DNA from: Botryosphaeria dothidea
Taxonomy: Eukaryota > Ascomycota > Dothideomycetes > Botryosphaeriales > Botryosphaeriaceae
Direction of reading: 5' to 3'
Assembly (NCBI GenBank): GCA_011503125.2
Contig: WWBZ02000012.1
Location: forward strand, 1-64,000
DNA: 64,000 nt
A model generated the notes under the pieces. It was not told where the DNA came from and did no database searches. It saw nothing but the letters and a program-made list of their open reading frames with translations. This document shows, in pieces, positions 10,491 to 22,154 of this stretch. The position numbers and the translations under genes are program-made. How positions within the stretch are numbered: the first letter of the stretch is position 1; each line of letters begins with the position of its first letter.

Positions 10491-13400
10491 TTCCTTGCCA
10501 TTCGTTCATCTAGGATTCCCTCCACTCTCCATTCGTCTTAACTATCTATCTAAACCGGTGGTGGTTAATAGTCGTCCTATACTTAGCTTAGCAAAGGGTC
10601 TATTCCCGCTAGCCGGAGTAGGTCCACGTTAAAGACGTTGTGCACCGCTCCGGGGATATCCAACTTGTAGCTATAGGATCTAACTACCTCGATGACGGTA
10701 AACTTAGCTACCTTATTATCGAGCTTCTTGCTTAGTCTATCCGTCCTTAGGTTCTTTAGGTGTAGCTAGACCTTATTACCTACCTTGTACGTAGGGGATA
10801 GATTCCTTTGCCGGTTAGCCTGCCGTTCCTATTCCTACTATACATCCGCTATTGCTATTTATACCTAGTCCGTTACCTCTTTAATCTTTGCTACGATTAC
10901 ATCGGCCCTTGCTACTAGGGAGTTCCTTTGGAGGTTACTAGGTTAGATATCTTCGGATAGCTCTAGAGGCTCGAGATGGTACCCGTGGAAAAGAAAGAAC
11001 GGGCTTGCCTACGTCGTAGTTGAGGTTCTTCCGTTAAGAGCTAACTAGACTACCGGTAACCGGTCCGCCCAGTCTTATTAATAGTACTCCACGAATAGCG
11101 CGAGCTTCCTTTCTACTTTAGTATTTATCCTTTCTATTAATCCGTTCGTTTAAGGGTGGTAGGCCGTTAAGATACGCCTCTTAATCTTAAGTAGTTAATA
11201 GATACGTTGCCAGAGAAGGCTAACGAACTACGTTCCCCTATTAGATACTATTACTATTGGGACTCCGTGGTTCCGGTAGAAGCATATAATAAAGAGCCTT
11301 GCAATAGTTTCCGTCTTAGTGTTCGGGCAGGCCTTAAGGATCACTTCTTTCCCTAGCCTATTAGTAATTACTATAAGTATCTCGTATCCGTTGCTCAATA
11401 GTAGGGGCCCAACAAAGTCAATAGAGATCTCTCTCCATTGACGACTTAGTACTAGTAACGGTTTGAGTAACCCTTGCTTCCGATCCCTCTAGATCTTAGT
11501 CCTTCTACAGACGTTATAGTTCCTATAAAACCTCCGGATATCGTTAACGAATCCTGGCCAGAAGAAGTACCTTGCTACGAGGGAGGTAGTTTAAACGCGT
11601 CCGGGGTATGCCGAGAGGGGAGAGTCATGCATCTCTTAGATAATCCTTGTTCGTAGTAGCTCGGAGTCCGGTATCTATCTCCTTTCCCTAAAGAGGAGGT
11701 TTCCTTAATAGTCTAGTAAACACTCCGCGATCGAGATCTTAAACTTAGTTACAAACTCCGGTAGGAAGGTCCTTTCTCCTCGTTGTACTACTTCCCGGAG
11801 TTGCTTTAGTACTTGGTCTTGTTAGAGTGCCTCTTGCCATTATTCCTCAAGGAGAGGTGGTTCTTATCCGAGTTGTCCTGGTCGTGCCTGTCGAGGTTCG
11901 ACTGCCATGGCTTCTTCTAATAATAGCAGGTCTCCGTCATCCTAGTTTCTTTGCTCTTCTAGGTCTTCCGGTAAGCCTATGTTTAGCACGAGTCCTTAGG
12001 CCGTTGTTTGGAGCAGTTAAGCCGTCCTTTGTTCGAGCCTTTCGTCCATATCCGTGGTTAGTAGGTCCTGGTCCCTTCTTGTCAATGCGTCCGCCAATCC
12101 GTTAGTCTTTCCTGGCGTATATTTAATAATAAAGGAGAAGCGGCTAAGCTCTCTCTACTATCGAATCTACCTCTTAGAGAGTCTCCTCGCAGTAGTAAAG
12201 TACTCTAGATTCTTATAATTAGTAAGGATCTTAAACTAATATAGCCCCTTTAGTTCAGCATCCTACTAGCGTAAGCACTTAACTACTACGAGTAGTTCCT
12301 TATCGTAGATTAGGTAGTTATATTCCGCGGGTAGGTTCTTTTTCGAGAAGAACGCTACGGGCCGTAGAAAACCATCGTCATCGAACTATTAGAGCACCCC
12401 TCTAGTATAGTATCCTAAGGAGTCCGTGGCGAGAATTATCTCCCGTTTCGGGTCGAATTGCATGAGGACCGGTGCCGTGATAAAAGCCTTTTTTAATTTC
12501 CTAAACGCGAGCTCGGTTTCCTAGTTCTATTAGAAGGGCACGTTCTTCCTCGTAAGTAATACTAGAGGGGCTACTAGGTTAGAAAAGCCCTTAATAAAAC
12601 GCCGATAGAAGTTCGTAAAACCGAGGAAACCGAGTACGCTCTTTGCCGTGGTAGGAGCTTTCTATTCTTAAATTGCTTTAATCTTTTCCGGGTCCATATA
12701 GATACCTTTACCTGCTTCGATAATATACCTAAGATACTTAGTCGACTAGACTTCGAATTCGTATTTCTTTAGGTCGAGTTGTAGACCTACAGCATCTAAT
12801 TTCTCTAAGACCTTATCGACCTTTTCCCGGTACTCCCGGCGGGATCCGTCCGTAAAGATTAGGATATTATCTACGTACGCGGAGATAAAATCGTCAAGGA
12901 AGTCCTTTAGGGTCCAATTAATATACCGTTAGAAGGTACTCGGGGCATTTACTAGTCCAAAAGGTGTTACTAGCCATTCGAAGAGTCTAAATCGGGTCCG
13001 GAATGCTATTAACCACTCGCTTCCCTCCGCGATTCGTATCCGATAGAAGGTAGTAGTTATATCTAGTTTCGTAAACTATCTTGCTTTACTAATCCGATTA
13101 AGGGTCTCCTAGATTAGTAGTAGGGGATAGCGGTCCTTCCTCGTAATTCGATTAAGAGCCCGGTAGTTATAGCAGAAGCGTAGGCCTCCGCCTAGTTTCT
13201 TAATAAATAGTACGGGAGTAGCGGCCGGGGAATTACTTACCCGGATAAACCCCTTATCGAGTAGTTCGTTAAGAGTCTTCCTAAGTACTAGAAGCTCGTC
13301 ACGGGACATATTATATAGGGGTCCCTATAGGGCGTCCGGTGTTTTATCGTTGCTATCCTTTTCTAATTCGATTTAGTAGTCAATTCTAGGCCGGTGCGGT

Positions 13401-14644
13401 GGGAGTTTATCTACCTCCTTCTTATTAAATAGGCGTATCTATCGAGAGTCTACCTAGCTAGGTAGCCGGGCCTAAGTATCCGTAGGGGTTTTCTCTTAAA
13501 GAGCCTTATTAATATCCGCTAGGCTCGCTATAAAGACTTAGTACCCTTTCTTTTCTCGGTTCCTTAAGAGGTAACTAAAGGCAGAGGCTCCGATAAGCTT
13601 GCCCTAAGGGCTAGGAAGATCTATTACTTATTTTACTACTAGCCCTATGTCCTTAAAGGTAATAGTCCGTTTACTTTAATTAAGTACTGCTTTTTCCTAT
13701 ACTATCCATAGGCTTCCCAATATTAGGTCGTAACCGGAAAGCCTAGGCACGATATAGAAGAATATGCGCTTCTAGTAGTGGCCTCTAATGTCTACTTCAG
13801 CCTAGGTAACCTCGTCTATTTTCTATCCTATAGGTATAAGTCCGTCTAGTGTCCTTAGGGAGATCTTTATACGCGGGAGGTTGCAGCGTTTAGTAAAACT
13901 ATAGCTTATAATAGCGTAGAATTCACAACTAGTATCGGCGAGAGCTTTACCGAAAGACTCTTTATTAATTATAACTAGGGTAAGGAGTAAATCTTGTTCT
14001 AGCTTACGTTGCTGCTTGCGCCATTCGTTCCGTACTTCCTACTTTTCCTCTACTATGGGCTCCTATCTACGATTTTCGATAGGAGCTTTTAGTTTTCCGA
14101 CTACTAGGAGGAGGACTCGTCCTCTAAGTCTTCCAGTTCCGGTCCCACGTGTTCCTCCTATTGGGTAGGCTTTGCAAGCCTTGCTGGCCTCCTTAGTGGC
14201 AGCCATGGGCACTAGGTAACCCTATGCCTAGAGTCGCTACAGCGTAGGCAACGACCCTTATCCTTACGTTTTTACATCTCTTACTCGTCTACCTACTTAA
14301 CACGACGTCCTTAGGCGGCCCTTATAGGCCCTATAGGTTCCTAGTCCATTTTATCTTACTAGGGCGTGGTCGGCTTTAGCTTGGACCCTGACTACCTGCT
14401 AGTAGACCCTACCGAGCCAACCTTATTTTAACCACGCTACTAGTCTTATTACCAGCCCTACTAGGGCTTCTTTCCTATGTTCCTTAGGTTAAAGGCTTTA
14501 AGTTAGTTACTAATACGTTTCAGCTCCGTGTAGTAGTCCTTAAAGGACTAGCTTGTGCTCCTAAGGCTAATCATACTTCGTTAGAGCTTCTAGCTAAGCC
14601 CTACTTCTAAGTAGGCCTTAAGAATCTCGTCCGGCTAGTTGGTA
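10490..14644 (-). pseudogene. Element B pol polyprotein, degraded
   Basis: Minus-strand remnant of a gypsy polyprotein: integrase at about 11650-10600, RNase H at about 12700-12100, and RT at about 13330-12850. The RT start is readable at 13309-13109 ([20 protein letters not shown], then [10 protein letters not shown], then CYNYRALN). At 12877-12866 the catalytic box reads YVDN in place of YxDD because GATGAT has become GATAAT. The order matches element C, whose protein is a close relative (same [13 protein letters not shown] and LDKGFIR strings). Many TAG and TAA stops make it non-functional. The region near 14644-14300 leads toward gag and is interrupted by C. Confidence 0.8.
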
Positions 14645-14649
14645 TCTCC

Positions 14650-14899
14650 TATGATGGCTTGTATCCGGTGCACTCGCGGAAATGCAGTGGTATTACTATC
14701 TACGAGAAGACTAAGCTAAAGAGAAAAGAAAGAAAGGTTTAAGCAAGATAGCGCTGCTTATATATCTCTCTAGAGTCCCTTTTACTGGTAGCGAGTTATA
14801 GGGTTTTCTTGTTGAGCTTCGTTAAGCTTTAGGGTCCTCTTAACCCAAGGTCTCGCCGCAGGATCTATCCAAGGCACCCTTAGGGTTTAAACCGTAACA
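14650..14899 (-). repeat. Element C LTR (3' in coding sense), 250 bp
   Basis: It begins TATGATGGCTTG, where the other copies have TGTGATGGCTTG, and ends CCGTAACA. It differs from its partner at 20206-20455 by a handful of transitions, so this insertion is relatively young but has passed through at least some RIP. Confidence 0.92.
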
Positions 14900-15059
14900 T
14901 CACCCCCCTCCCGGCTTTAAAGGTAGGTCTCTAGGGCTTTAGTATCTTCTAAAGCGCTTGCTAGTTCCCAAGTTGGCCGCGCGTATCCTCTCTACTTAAC
15001 TTAATAGAGTTTCTACCGTTTCCGCTAGCCTGGCCGTCTTCCCAGTTTTTCACCTAAGA

Positions 15060-18000
15060 TAGCTTCAACCCTCCATTCTTCTTCTCTATTAACGAGTATA
15101 GCTAGTAGTTAATAATCGTCCTGTTCTTGGCTTAGTAAAGGATCTATTCTAGCTAGGCGTAAGAGATCGACGTTGAAGACGTTATATATCCCAGTTGGTA
15201 CGTCTAGTTTATAGCTATAAGGGCCAATAACCTCGATAACTGTGAACTTTGCTACTCGATCATCAAGCTTCCGGCTTAGGCGGTCCGTTCGTATATTCTT
15301 AAGATTTAGCTAGACTTTATCCCCTACTTTATACGCTGGTGATAGGTCCCTATGTCGATTTGCTTAGGTCTCCTAATCCTATTGTGCGTTCGCCATTAAT
15401 GCTTCTGCCTATTCGGTTATCTCTTTAATCTTTGCCACGATTACTTCTCCTTTTTATATTGGTAATATAGGGTTCGGGACTGGTTAAGGATCCTCGAATA
15501 ACTATAGTAGCTCGAGGTGGTATCCATAAGAGAGGAAGAAGGGGCTAACACCTATCGATAAGGATTCTTGGCTATTTATAGCAAGCTCTGTTGCTGGCAA
15601 CCAGTCAACCTAGTTATCTTGCGCGTAGTTAACCATCCGGCAGAGCTTCCTTTCTATCTCGGTATTCGCACGCTCCGTTAATCCATCTGTTTCTGGATGG
15701 TAGGCTGTTAAGATTCGTCTTTCGATCCTAAGTAATTGGCAAACCCTCTTCCATAGCTGGCTAACAAATTGGCTTCCCCGGTTAGAGACAATAGCGGTTG
15801 GGACTCTATAGTGGCGGTAGAAGCAGCGAATAAATATCCTAGCAACTGTTTCTGCTTCAATATCCTTACAGGCCTTAAGGATGACTCCTTTACCTAATCG
15901 ATCAGTAATAACCATAAGCATCCGACATCCTTGGCTCTCGGGTAGCGGTCCAATAAAGTCGACTAAGATCTCTCTCTACTAACGGTTTGGTACTAGTAAC
16001 GGCCGTAGTAGTCCTTGTTTACGGTCTCTCTAGACTCTAGTCCTTCCGCAGACGTCACAGTTACGTACGAATCTACGTATATTAGATACGAAGTTCGGCC
16101 AGAAGAACTGTCTTGCGACAAGGGCTATTGTTCCAGTGCGTCCAGGATAAACTACCATTGTTGAATCGTGGAGTGTCTGGATCAGCTTGGTTCTTAAAGG
16201 CTCGTAGTTTGATACCTAACGTCTGCTACGGAACAGCAACTCTCCTTAATTATTTAAGGAGTAATTAGCAATTAAGAGCTTAACTGGTTCTTCTAAATCG
16301 TTTGGTAGCGTTCTTCTACCCTCTCTTACTGCTGTTATAAGACGTCCATGGTCCGGATCCGCTGCTTTTGCCTCTTGCCAGAGCTGCCGTAAATGGTCTT
16401 CGATTAACGTTGCTCCTTATTCGTATACTAGTTCGTCTATAGATCTGTCTGATGGTTCGTCTACTAGTTCATCTACTGGTTTATCTGCTTATTCGTCTGC
16501 TCCTTGTTCGGTTATAGCTTATCGTCTTGTTTGCACTAGTGTTGCCAAAACTCTCTAACAGTTAGCTTGAACCTTATCTAGGCTTAAGAGTCGTGCGACA
16601 CGATATTGAAGCCTCTCATTATCTTAAGATACTGGTAAGTCTTAGTCTCTTCGTGTAAGTGCGTTAGGCTGAGCCCCAAGCTTGCCTGGACGGTAAGCAA
16701 TAGTAAAGTTGAATCGGCTCAGAATTAGCTGCCATCTTATTTGCCTCTTAGAGAGCCGTCGGACTATTATAAAGTATTCGAGATTCTTATGGTCCGTAAT
16801 AATCTTGAATTCTTTTACGCTTCGTAGCTCTGCATCCTACTACTAAAGATACTTAATAATCGCAAGGAGCTCCTTATCGTAGATCTCGTAGTTGCACTCT
16901 GCTAGCGAGTTCTTCTTTGAGAAGTAGGCAACTGGCCGGAGCACTCCATTGTTATCGTATTAGGATAAAATTCCTCCTATACAGTATCCTAAGGAGTCAG
17001 TCTCGAGGATTATCTTTCGGTCCGGGTCAAATTGGGCAAGGATTGATGCCGTGATAAAGGCCTTCTTTAGCTTTCGAAACGCTCTTTCTGCTCCTTCTGT
17101 CCAATAGAACGGAACGTCTTTCTTTGTAAGTGCATGTAACGGAGCCGTAGTCTTCGAGTATTTATTAATAAAGCGCCGGTAGAAGTTCGCAAAGCCAAGG
17201 AATCCAAGCACTCCTTTAACTGTAGTTGGTGTTTCCCATTCCTAAATAGCTTTTACCTTAGCTGGGTCCATGCGGATACCTTTCCCAGCTTCGATAATAA
17301 ATCCAAGATACTTTGTTAACTGAACCTCGAATTCGCACTTATCGATATTAAGCTGTAGTCCCGCTGCTTATAGCTTTTCGAGAACCTTAGTTACGTGCTC
17401 TCGGTATTGGGTACGGGATCCCTCGGTAAAAATAAGCACATCATCGATATAAGCCGATACGAAGTCGTCCAGGAAGTCCTATAGGGTCTAGTTGATATAT
17501 CGTTAAAAGGTGCTTGGTGCATTAGCTAGTCCAAAGGGAGTAACAAGCTACTTAAATAGTCCAAAGCGGGTTCGAAAGGCTGTAAGCCATTCATCTCCTA
17601 GTTTAACCCGAATCTTATTGAATGCTGCGATTACATCGAGTTTCGTAAACCATCTTGCCTTACTAATCCGGTTAAGGGTCTCCTAGATAAGAGGTAGTGG
17701 ATATCGATCCTTCCGTGTAAGTTAATTAAGAGCTCGGTAGTTATAACAGAATCGTAAGCCTCCACCTAGTTTCTTTATAAAGAGGACTGGCGCTGCGGCT
17801 GGAGAATTGCTCATACGGATAAAGCCTTTATCGAGTAGCTCTGTAAGCGTTTTCCGGAGTACTAGTAGTTCGTCTCTAGACATGTTATATAAGGGTCCCC
17901 ATGGGGCCACTGGTATCCTCCCATTCTCATCTTTCTCAAGCTTAATCTAATAATCGATTCCAGGTCGGTGTGGAGGTAACTTATCGGCCTTACTTCTATC

Positions 18001-18720
18001 GAAGGTGTCGAGAAACCGTTTATCTAACCAGGCTAGTAGTTTCGTCCTTAGGTCCGTATACTTCTTCTTAGTAAGTACTTTATTAATATTAGCTAGACTT
18101 GCTAAGAAAACCTAGTAACCGAGTCGTTTCTTCCTCGTAAGAAGGCGGAACCCAGCGGCTCCGACCCTTCTATAGTCGAGTTCTTTTCTCTCTCTCTGGC
18201 TTTGTACTACTAGGCCAGAGTCCTTAAATCTAAGGATTTGTTTTTCTGCATCTAGTTCTGCTCTCTCTTTTACTAACCATAGTAAGCCAAGAATAACTTT
18301 ATAGCCTTTAATCCTTAGAGCTACATAGAAGTAAGCTCTTTTCGTTTAGTGTCCGCCGATATCGATCTCGGTAATTGCTACTTCGGTAATCCAGGAGTCG
18401 GTAATAGCATTAACTGACTGGATTTGTCTTGGTCGGATAGGGATACGCTAGAGTTTATGTCTTCGAGCGAATCGAGCATCGATAAAGCCATAGGATAAGC
18501 ACCTAGAATTAATAAGGGTTTGAGTAGAGATCTCCTTATTAATAAGTACTAAAACTAAGAAAGATGGTTTTTCCATATACTTATTCTCGAATTGCTTCCA
18601 ATCTGCTTGAAGCTTACTTTACTCCTTTCGCTCCTAACGGCGAATTTTATTAGGAGCTACTCTTTTTCCGAATTCTTATTAACCTCTAACACTTTAGTGT
18701 CCTCCTCTAATTGCGGAGGA
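15060..18720 (-). pseudogene. Element C pol: protease, RT, RNase H, integrase remnants
   Basis: Readable minus-strand blocks in order are: RT start at 17910-17722 ([20 protein letters not shown], then [11 protein letters not shown]); RT active site YIDDVLIF at 17451-17428, intact; RT end and RNase H start at 17211-16960 (GFANFYRRFI, then FDPDRKIILETD); and the integrase core at 15921-15610 (VITDRLGKGVILK, VSNRGSQFVSQLW, AYHPETDGLTERANTEIE). The integrase block shows the D...E pattern of the catalytic core (VITDRLGK, then ERANTEIE). TAG stops separate the blocks. The protein would copy the element's RNA in cytoplasmic particles and insert the DNA into the nuclear genome, but this copy cannot make it. 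Confidence 0.85.
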
Positions 18721-19840
18721 ACTTCCTACTCCGACTATCTAATACCAGCAGCTTGAGCTAGGCGACGGGCAGGCGCATAAGGGCATGCATGCTTCCAGTG
18801 TCCTAAAGCACCACAACGCGTGCAAAGCCTGTTCTAACGACGTCGGTTGATCTCATCTTAAGTTACCTATTTAGCTCTCCGGGTTAGTACGGCTTTGGCT
18901 AGGCCTATTGGTTCCTAGTCTATTTGGTCGTTTTAAAGAGGCTTTGGATACGTAGTAGGTCTGGTAGTCGTTATTGATCGAGTAGATCTCTCATCGGTTT
19001 GAGGACTTGGGCTTCTCCTTCCTTAATACCCACTTCGTATAACTAACTTCTTAGCCTTATTAACAGCCTCTATATCGTTACTAGTTCTAGCCAGCAAGTT
19101 GGCAAATTCGTGGAACGTAAGATCTTCTAAGCTCTTGCCAACTAGTCGGTCTTTCAGTTCCCAGCTAATTAAGTCCCAAAGAGAGTCTTTCTTTTGCTTA
19201 TCGTCCCATGTAGTACTTTTACCAGATTCAAGCATTAGGTGGCGGAACTTTACAAAGTGTTCTCTAAAGGGGCCACCTTTTTGATGTAGGGCTCGGAGCT
19301 CGCGACGTGCTTTTTCCTCGCGATATGGGTCGCCAAATACGGCCCTTAGCTATTCGAATAGGTCCTAGGTTGTAGCCGTCTAGCTTAAGGATCTCCACCA
19401 TGGTTATAAGTAGGTAAGCGCGGTTCCTCGTAGCTAGTTAAATAGCAACGCTACTTGTATCGTTTCTAGGTAGCTTACGTAATCGATTCGAAGTTTCTAA
19501 TTTGCTTAATCAATCCAGGCTTCTAGCTCCTTTCGTTCTCCTTTAAATTCTGCTAGCTCGGGTAGAATTTTTCTTAGCCTTTGACTTGCCGTAAGCGCTT
19601 AAGTAACCGCTTCAGCAATTACGGTTAGTGGGGTTTATACTTAAGCCGTCGGGGTGGACGTAGCTGTTCCTACGCTAGGCTGCCTTATTATTAGTGTAGT
19701 AGCCTGGCTATCTATTCGTGCCTGTAGCTGAGTAACTATTGTAAATAGTTGGTTCGCCTATTGCGGTGGGTCCTCTTGTTCGCGCTACGGGGCCTCTTAC
19801 GGTTTATCCATTGGTTAGTCGTCTATTCTAGGACGCGTCT
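18720..19840 (-). pseudogene. Element C gag with CCHC zinc knuckle, degraded
   Basis: The minus strand encodes CTRCGALGHWKHAC at about 18825-18784, a CX2CX4HX4C zinc knuckle of a Gag nucleocapsid. Upstream, 19235-19023 is an open piece containing WDLISWELKDRL and FHEFANLLARTSNDIEA, typical of the helical capsid part of gypsy Gag. Single stops interrupt the frame on both sides. Confidence 0.78.
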
Positions 19841-20205
19841 TTGGGTGTCTTCTTAAGCGTCTCCTTGGGTATCTTCTTAGGTGCCCTCTCTAAGATCTCC
19901 CTTTTAGATCTTCTTTTAGGGACTTCTTCGTGCCTTCTCAAACGCCACGCTGTCGTTTTATTAAAGGGCTTCCTTCGGGAACCTTCTCAAGTGCCTATAC
20001 GGACACCTTCTTGAACGATTTCCCAGGTATAGTTAACTGGCAACGAGCCTAGCTACTATCCTATTCCTTAGGTGACTTAGGTAACTTAGATAAAGAGAAG
20101 CCGTGCTTACGTAAGAGCTTTGGCGCACGGAGGAAAGGGGAATAAGGATGCAGTGCTCACGTGGGAGCTATAGCGTATAGAGGAAAGGGGATGAGCTTAG
20201 TCTAA
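19838..20205 (-). other. Element C 5' leader with short 12-bp repeats
   Basis: Untranslated leader between the 5' LTR and gag. It holds a few copies of the 12-bp unit GGTGTCTTCTTA (19848-19895), followed by sequence shared with element E (AGATCTTCTTTTAGGGACTT and onward to the LTR). The related array in E is longer, so the repeat number is variable in this family. Confidence 0.7.
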
Positions 20206-20455
20206 TGTGATGGCTTGCATCCGGTGCACTCGCGGAAATGCAGTGGCATTACTATCTACGAGAAGACTAAGCTAAAGAGAAAAGGAAGAAAGGTTTAAGC
20301 AAGATAGCGCTGCTTATATATCTCTCTAGAGTCCCTTTTACTGGTAGCGAGTTGCAGGGTTTTCTTATTGAGCTTCGTTGAGCTTCAGGGTCCTCTCAAC
20401 CCAAGGTCTCGCCGCAGGATCCATCCAAGGCACCCTTAGGGTTCAAACCGTAACA
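20206..20455 (-). repeat. Element C LTR (5' in coding sense), 250 bp
   Basis: It begins TGTGATGGCTTG and ends CCGTAACA, with intact TG...CA ends. It is followed directly by the TSD TCTCC. Confidence 0.93.
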
Positions 20456-20460
20456 TCTCC

Positions 20461-21048
20461 CGCCTCTAACACGAGCTTGCGGAATTCGGTAAAGTACTCT
20501 ATAAAGGGCTTGTTGGTTTGGCGTAGCTTATGCAGCTTACGTTGGGCCTTCTCTTGTATATAGGGGTCGCTAAATAATAGGCGCAGCTGATCTAGTAGGC
20601 ACTAAGCAGTTATACTAGTCGTGTTAATGCTAGCTTATACCTAGGGCTGCAGCTAACGCGCTGCTTCGCCTCTAAGCCGATTATAAAGTATAAAAAACTT
20701 CGTAGCTTTAGTGCAACTCGTGTAGTCCACTGCGAGCTTTGCCTGTATCTACGCAATCTAGGGTTCTAATTTATCCCTATTACCGGAGAATTCTACGAGG
20801 GGTCCGAGGTTCTTAGTCGGCTTACCTTCTACCGTGTCGCTTGCCGAGGTTAATATACTTTCCGAAGTTTTTCCGGAGAGTTTAGGAGAAGGTGGTTGCG
20901 TATCCTTATTTCCGTTCTCCGGTATCTTCTGCCTCTTTTCTAGTTGCCCTACCTTAGTTATAAGCGTGCTTATCTAGGCCATTATCTGCTATAGTAGCTG
21001 CGCTACCTCTCGGGGCTCTTATATTTACTATTGGTCCTCAGGCGTCAT
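20461..21048 (-). pseudogene. Element B gag remnant
   Basis: A likely start codon lies at 21048-21046 on the minus strand (MTPEDQ followed by TAG). The frame continues toward element C with many RIP-type stops. The position, directly after the 5' LTR and before pol, supports gag. No zinc knuckle is seen in this part because C interrupts the gene. Confidence 0.6.
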
Positions 21049-21172
21049 GATTCCGTTTCCCAGTGATTCCAGTGATTTTAGTAATTCTAGTAATTCTAGT
21101 GCGCGACTGTGCCAGTGATCCGATGTCCAGTAAATCCAATAGGTAAAGTCTAGCTAATATTAGGGCTTAACC

Positions 21173-21341
21173 TTAGGATAATCGCTAAAAGGTTTATTAC
21201 GCTAAGTACGTTAAGCTAGACTTAAGGAGAAGGAGGAGAAGTCGTAGAAGAAAGAGGAGAGTTATATATAAGAAAGGCTTGGCGTCACGTGATCTGCCGA
21301 TGATCCTCTAAGGCTTAATCCTAAGGCTTTAGACTCTAATA
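21173..21341 (-). repeat. Element B LTR (5' in coding sense), 169 bp
   Basis: It starts TTAGGATAATCGC and ends CTCTAATA, and is the partner of 9597-9765. The terminal CA has become TA here but is kept in the other copy. The TSD TATAC follows at 21342. Confidence 0.87.
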
Positions 21342-21346
21342 TATAC

Positions 21347-22149
21347 CGGGTCCTCGTACGGGTTAGCGATAAACTACTATCTCTACTACCGCCCTCGCTC
21401 CTACCCCGTAATTAACCGCTCGTATAACTACTACTAGCCGTCCGCCTCCTCCTCTAACGTCTACCGATTCCGCGGGTTCTTAATAAAAAACTACCCGGGC
21501 TCCGTTACGCTTAGATTATCGCGTATCCGATCCTATCTAATAGCTAGTAACTCCCCTATCCGCTCCTAGCTAGTCGATACCTATATTACCTTCTCTACTA
21601 ACGTCTACCTATAATCGCCCGCTAACCCGTATATCTACGCGCGGAAACTATCTATACTAAACTTAATACCCCGGTATACTAACGTTTCGCCGCCCGGCCT
21701 CGTCTATCGTATCGTACCCGGTGCCGTAGTCGTATATCTAATCTTTATCCCGTACGTTCTAGCGTCGTATATCTAACTTATCGGCGTCGGTTCGTCCCTA
21801 ACTATAAACCTATTAACTATCTCGCGCACCCGCTACTAAATCCTACTATCCCCGCTATTCCTAGCCGCCTACTACGCGCTCTATACTACTATAATACGCG
21901 CTAACTTAATAACTACTAATAACTTAGGCGTATATACTAACGGGCTCTACTACTCTTTTTCCTCTTTACTAATCTCTAATACGGCTAATCCGCTAATTAA
22001 TACGTTAGTATAGCTATCGTCCTCGGTCTAGTAGTCTAATAAACTAATATAAAATACTAAATACTTACACTCTAATAAACTTAACTCGTTTTTATCCTCC
22101 TCTTCTCCTTCTTCTTTCTCTTCTTCTTCTTCTTTCTCTTTCTCCTTCG
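21347..22149 (-). pseudogene. RIP-killed DUF3505/OrsD-type subtelomeric gene, third (3') piece
   Basis: Continues in frame from the piece at 48402-47382 across element A: the codon split by the junction is completed when one TSD copy is dropped. It opens with a Lys/Glu-rich run, then shows blocks I recall from the N-terminal region of fungal DUF3505/telomere-linked helicase proteins: YISLLDY, NVLISGLAVLEI, YTPKLLVVIKLARI, YDARTYGIKIRYTTTAPGTI, VYRGIKFSID and EPG-stop-FFIKNPRN. Every stop is TAA or TAG where Q or W is expected. The reading ends at the junction with the Q LTR, so the downstream part, where a helicase domain would lie in such proteins, is missing. Confidence 0.75.
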
Positions 22150-22154
22150 CCTCG

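Larger units (their letters stand above)
14650..20455 (-). mobile_element. Element C: Ty3/gypsy retrotransposon inside B, 5.8 kb
   Basis: Direct 250-bp LTRs at 14650-14899 and 20206-20455 and a perfect TSD TCTCC (14645-14649 and 20456-20460). Coding is on the minus strand: 5' LTR on the right, then a repeat-containing leader, gag with a zinc knuckle, pol, a polypurine tract (complement of TCACCCCCCTCCC, 14900-14912) and the 3' LTR. RIP is light: many CA and TG remain and the RT box is still YIDD. The frames are nevertheless broken by scattered stops, so the copy itself looks inactive. Its LTR family recurs as a solo LTR at 22540 and in element E. Confidence 0.92.
9597..21341 (-). mobile_element. 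Element B: Ty3/gypsy retrotransposon with C nested inside
   Basis: Two direct 169-bp LTRs (9597-9765 and 21173-21341) bound the element, and both sides carry the 5-bp TSD TATAC (9592-9596 and 21342-21346). Coding is on the minus strand, with gag next to the right LTR and pol to the left. Its own sequence is about 5.9 kb once C (14650-20455) is removed. It is partly RIP-mutated and its RT active-site box is destroyed. It inserted exactly at the border between the Q LTR and the old host gene, because the TSD contains the last bases of that LTR. Confidence 0.88.

Noticed and set aside
21342..22154. Plus-strand frames through the dead gene, also open apart from RIP stops.
   Set aside because: The minus frame is continuous across both insertions, has natural charged composition and family motifs; the plus frame does neither.
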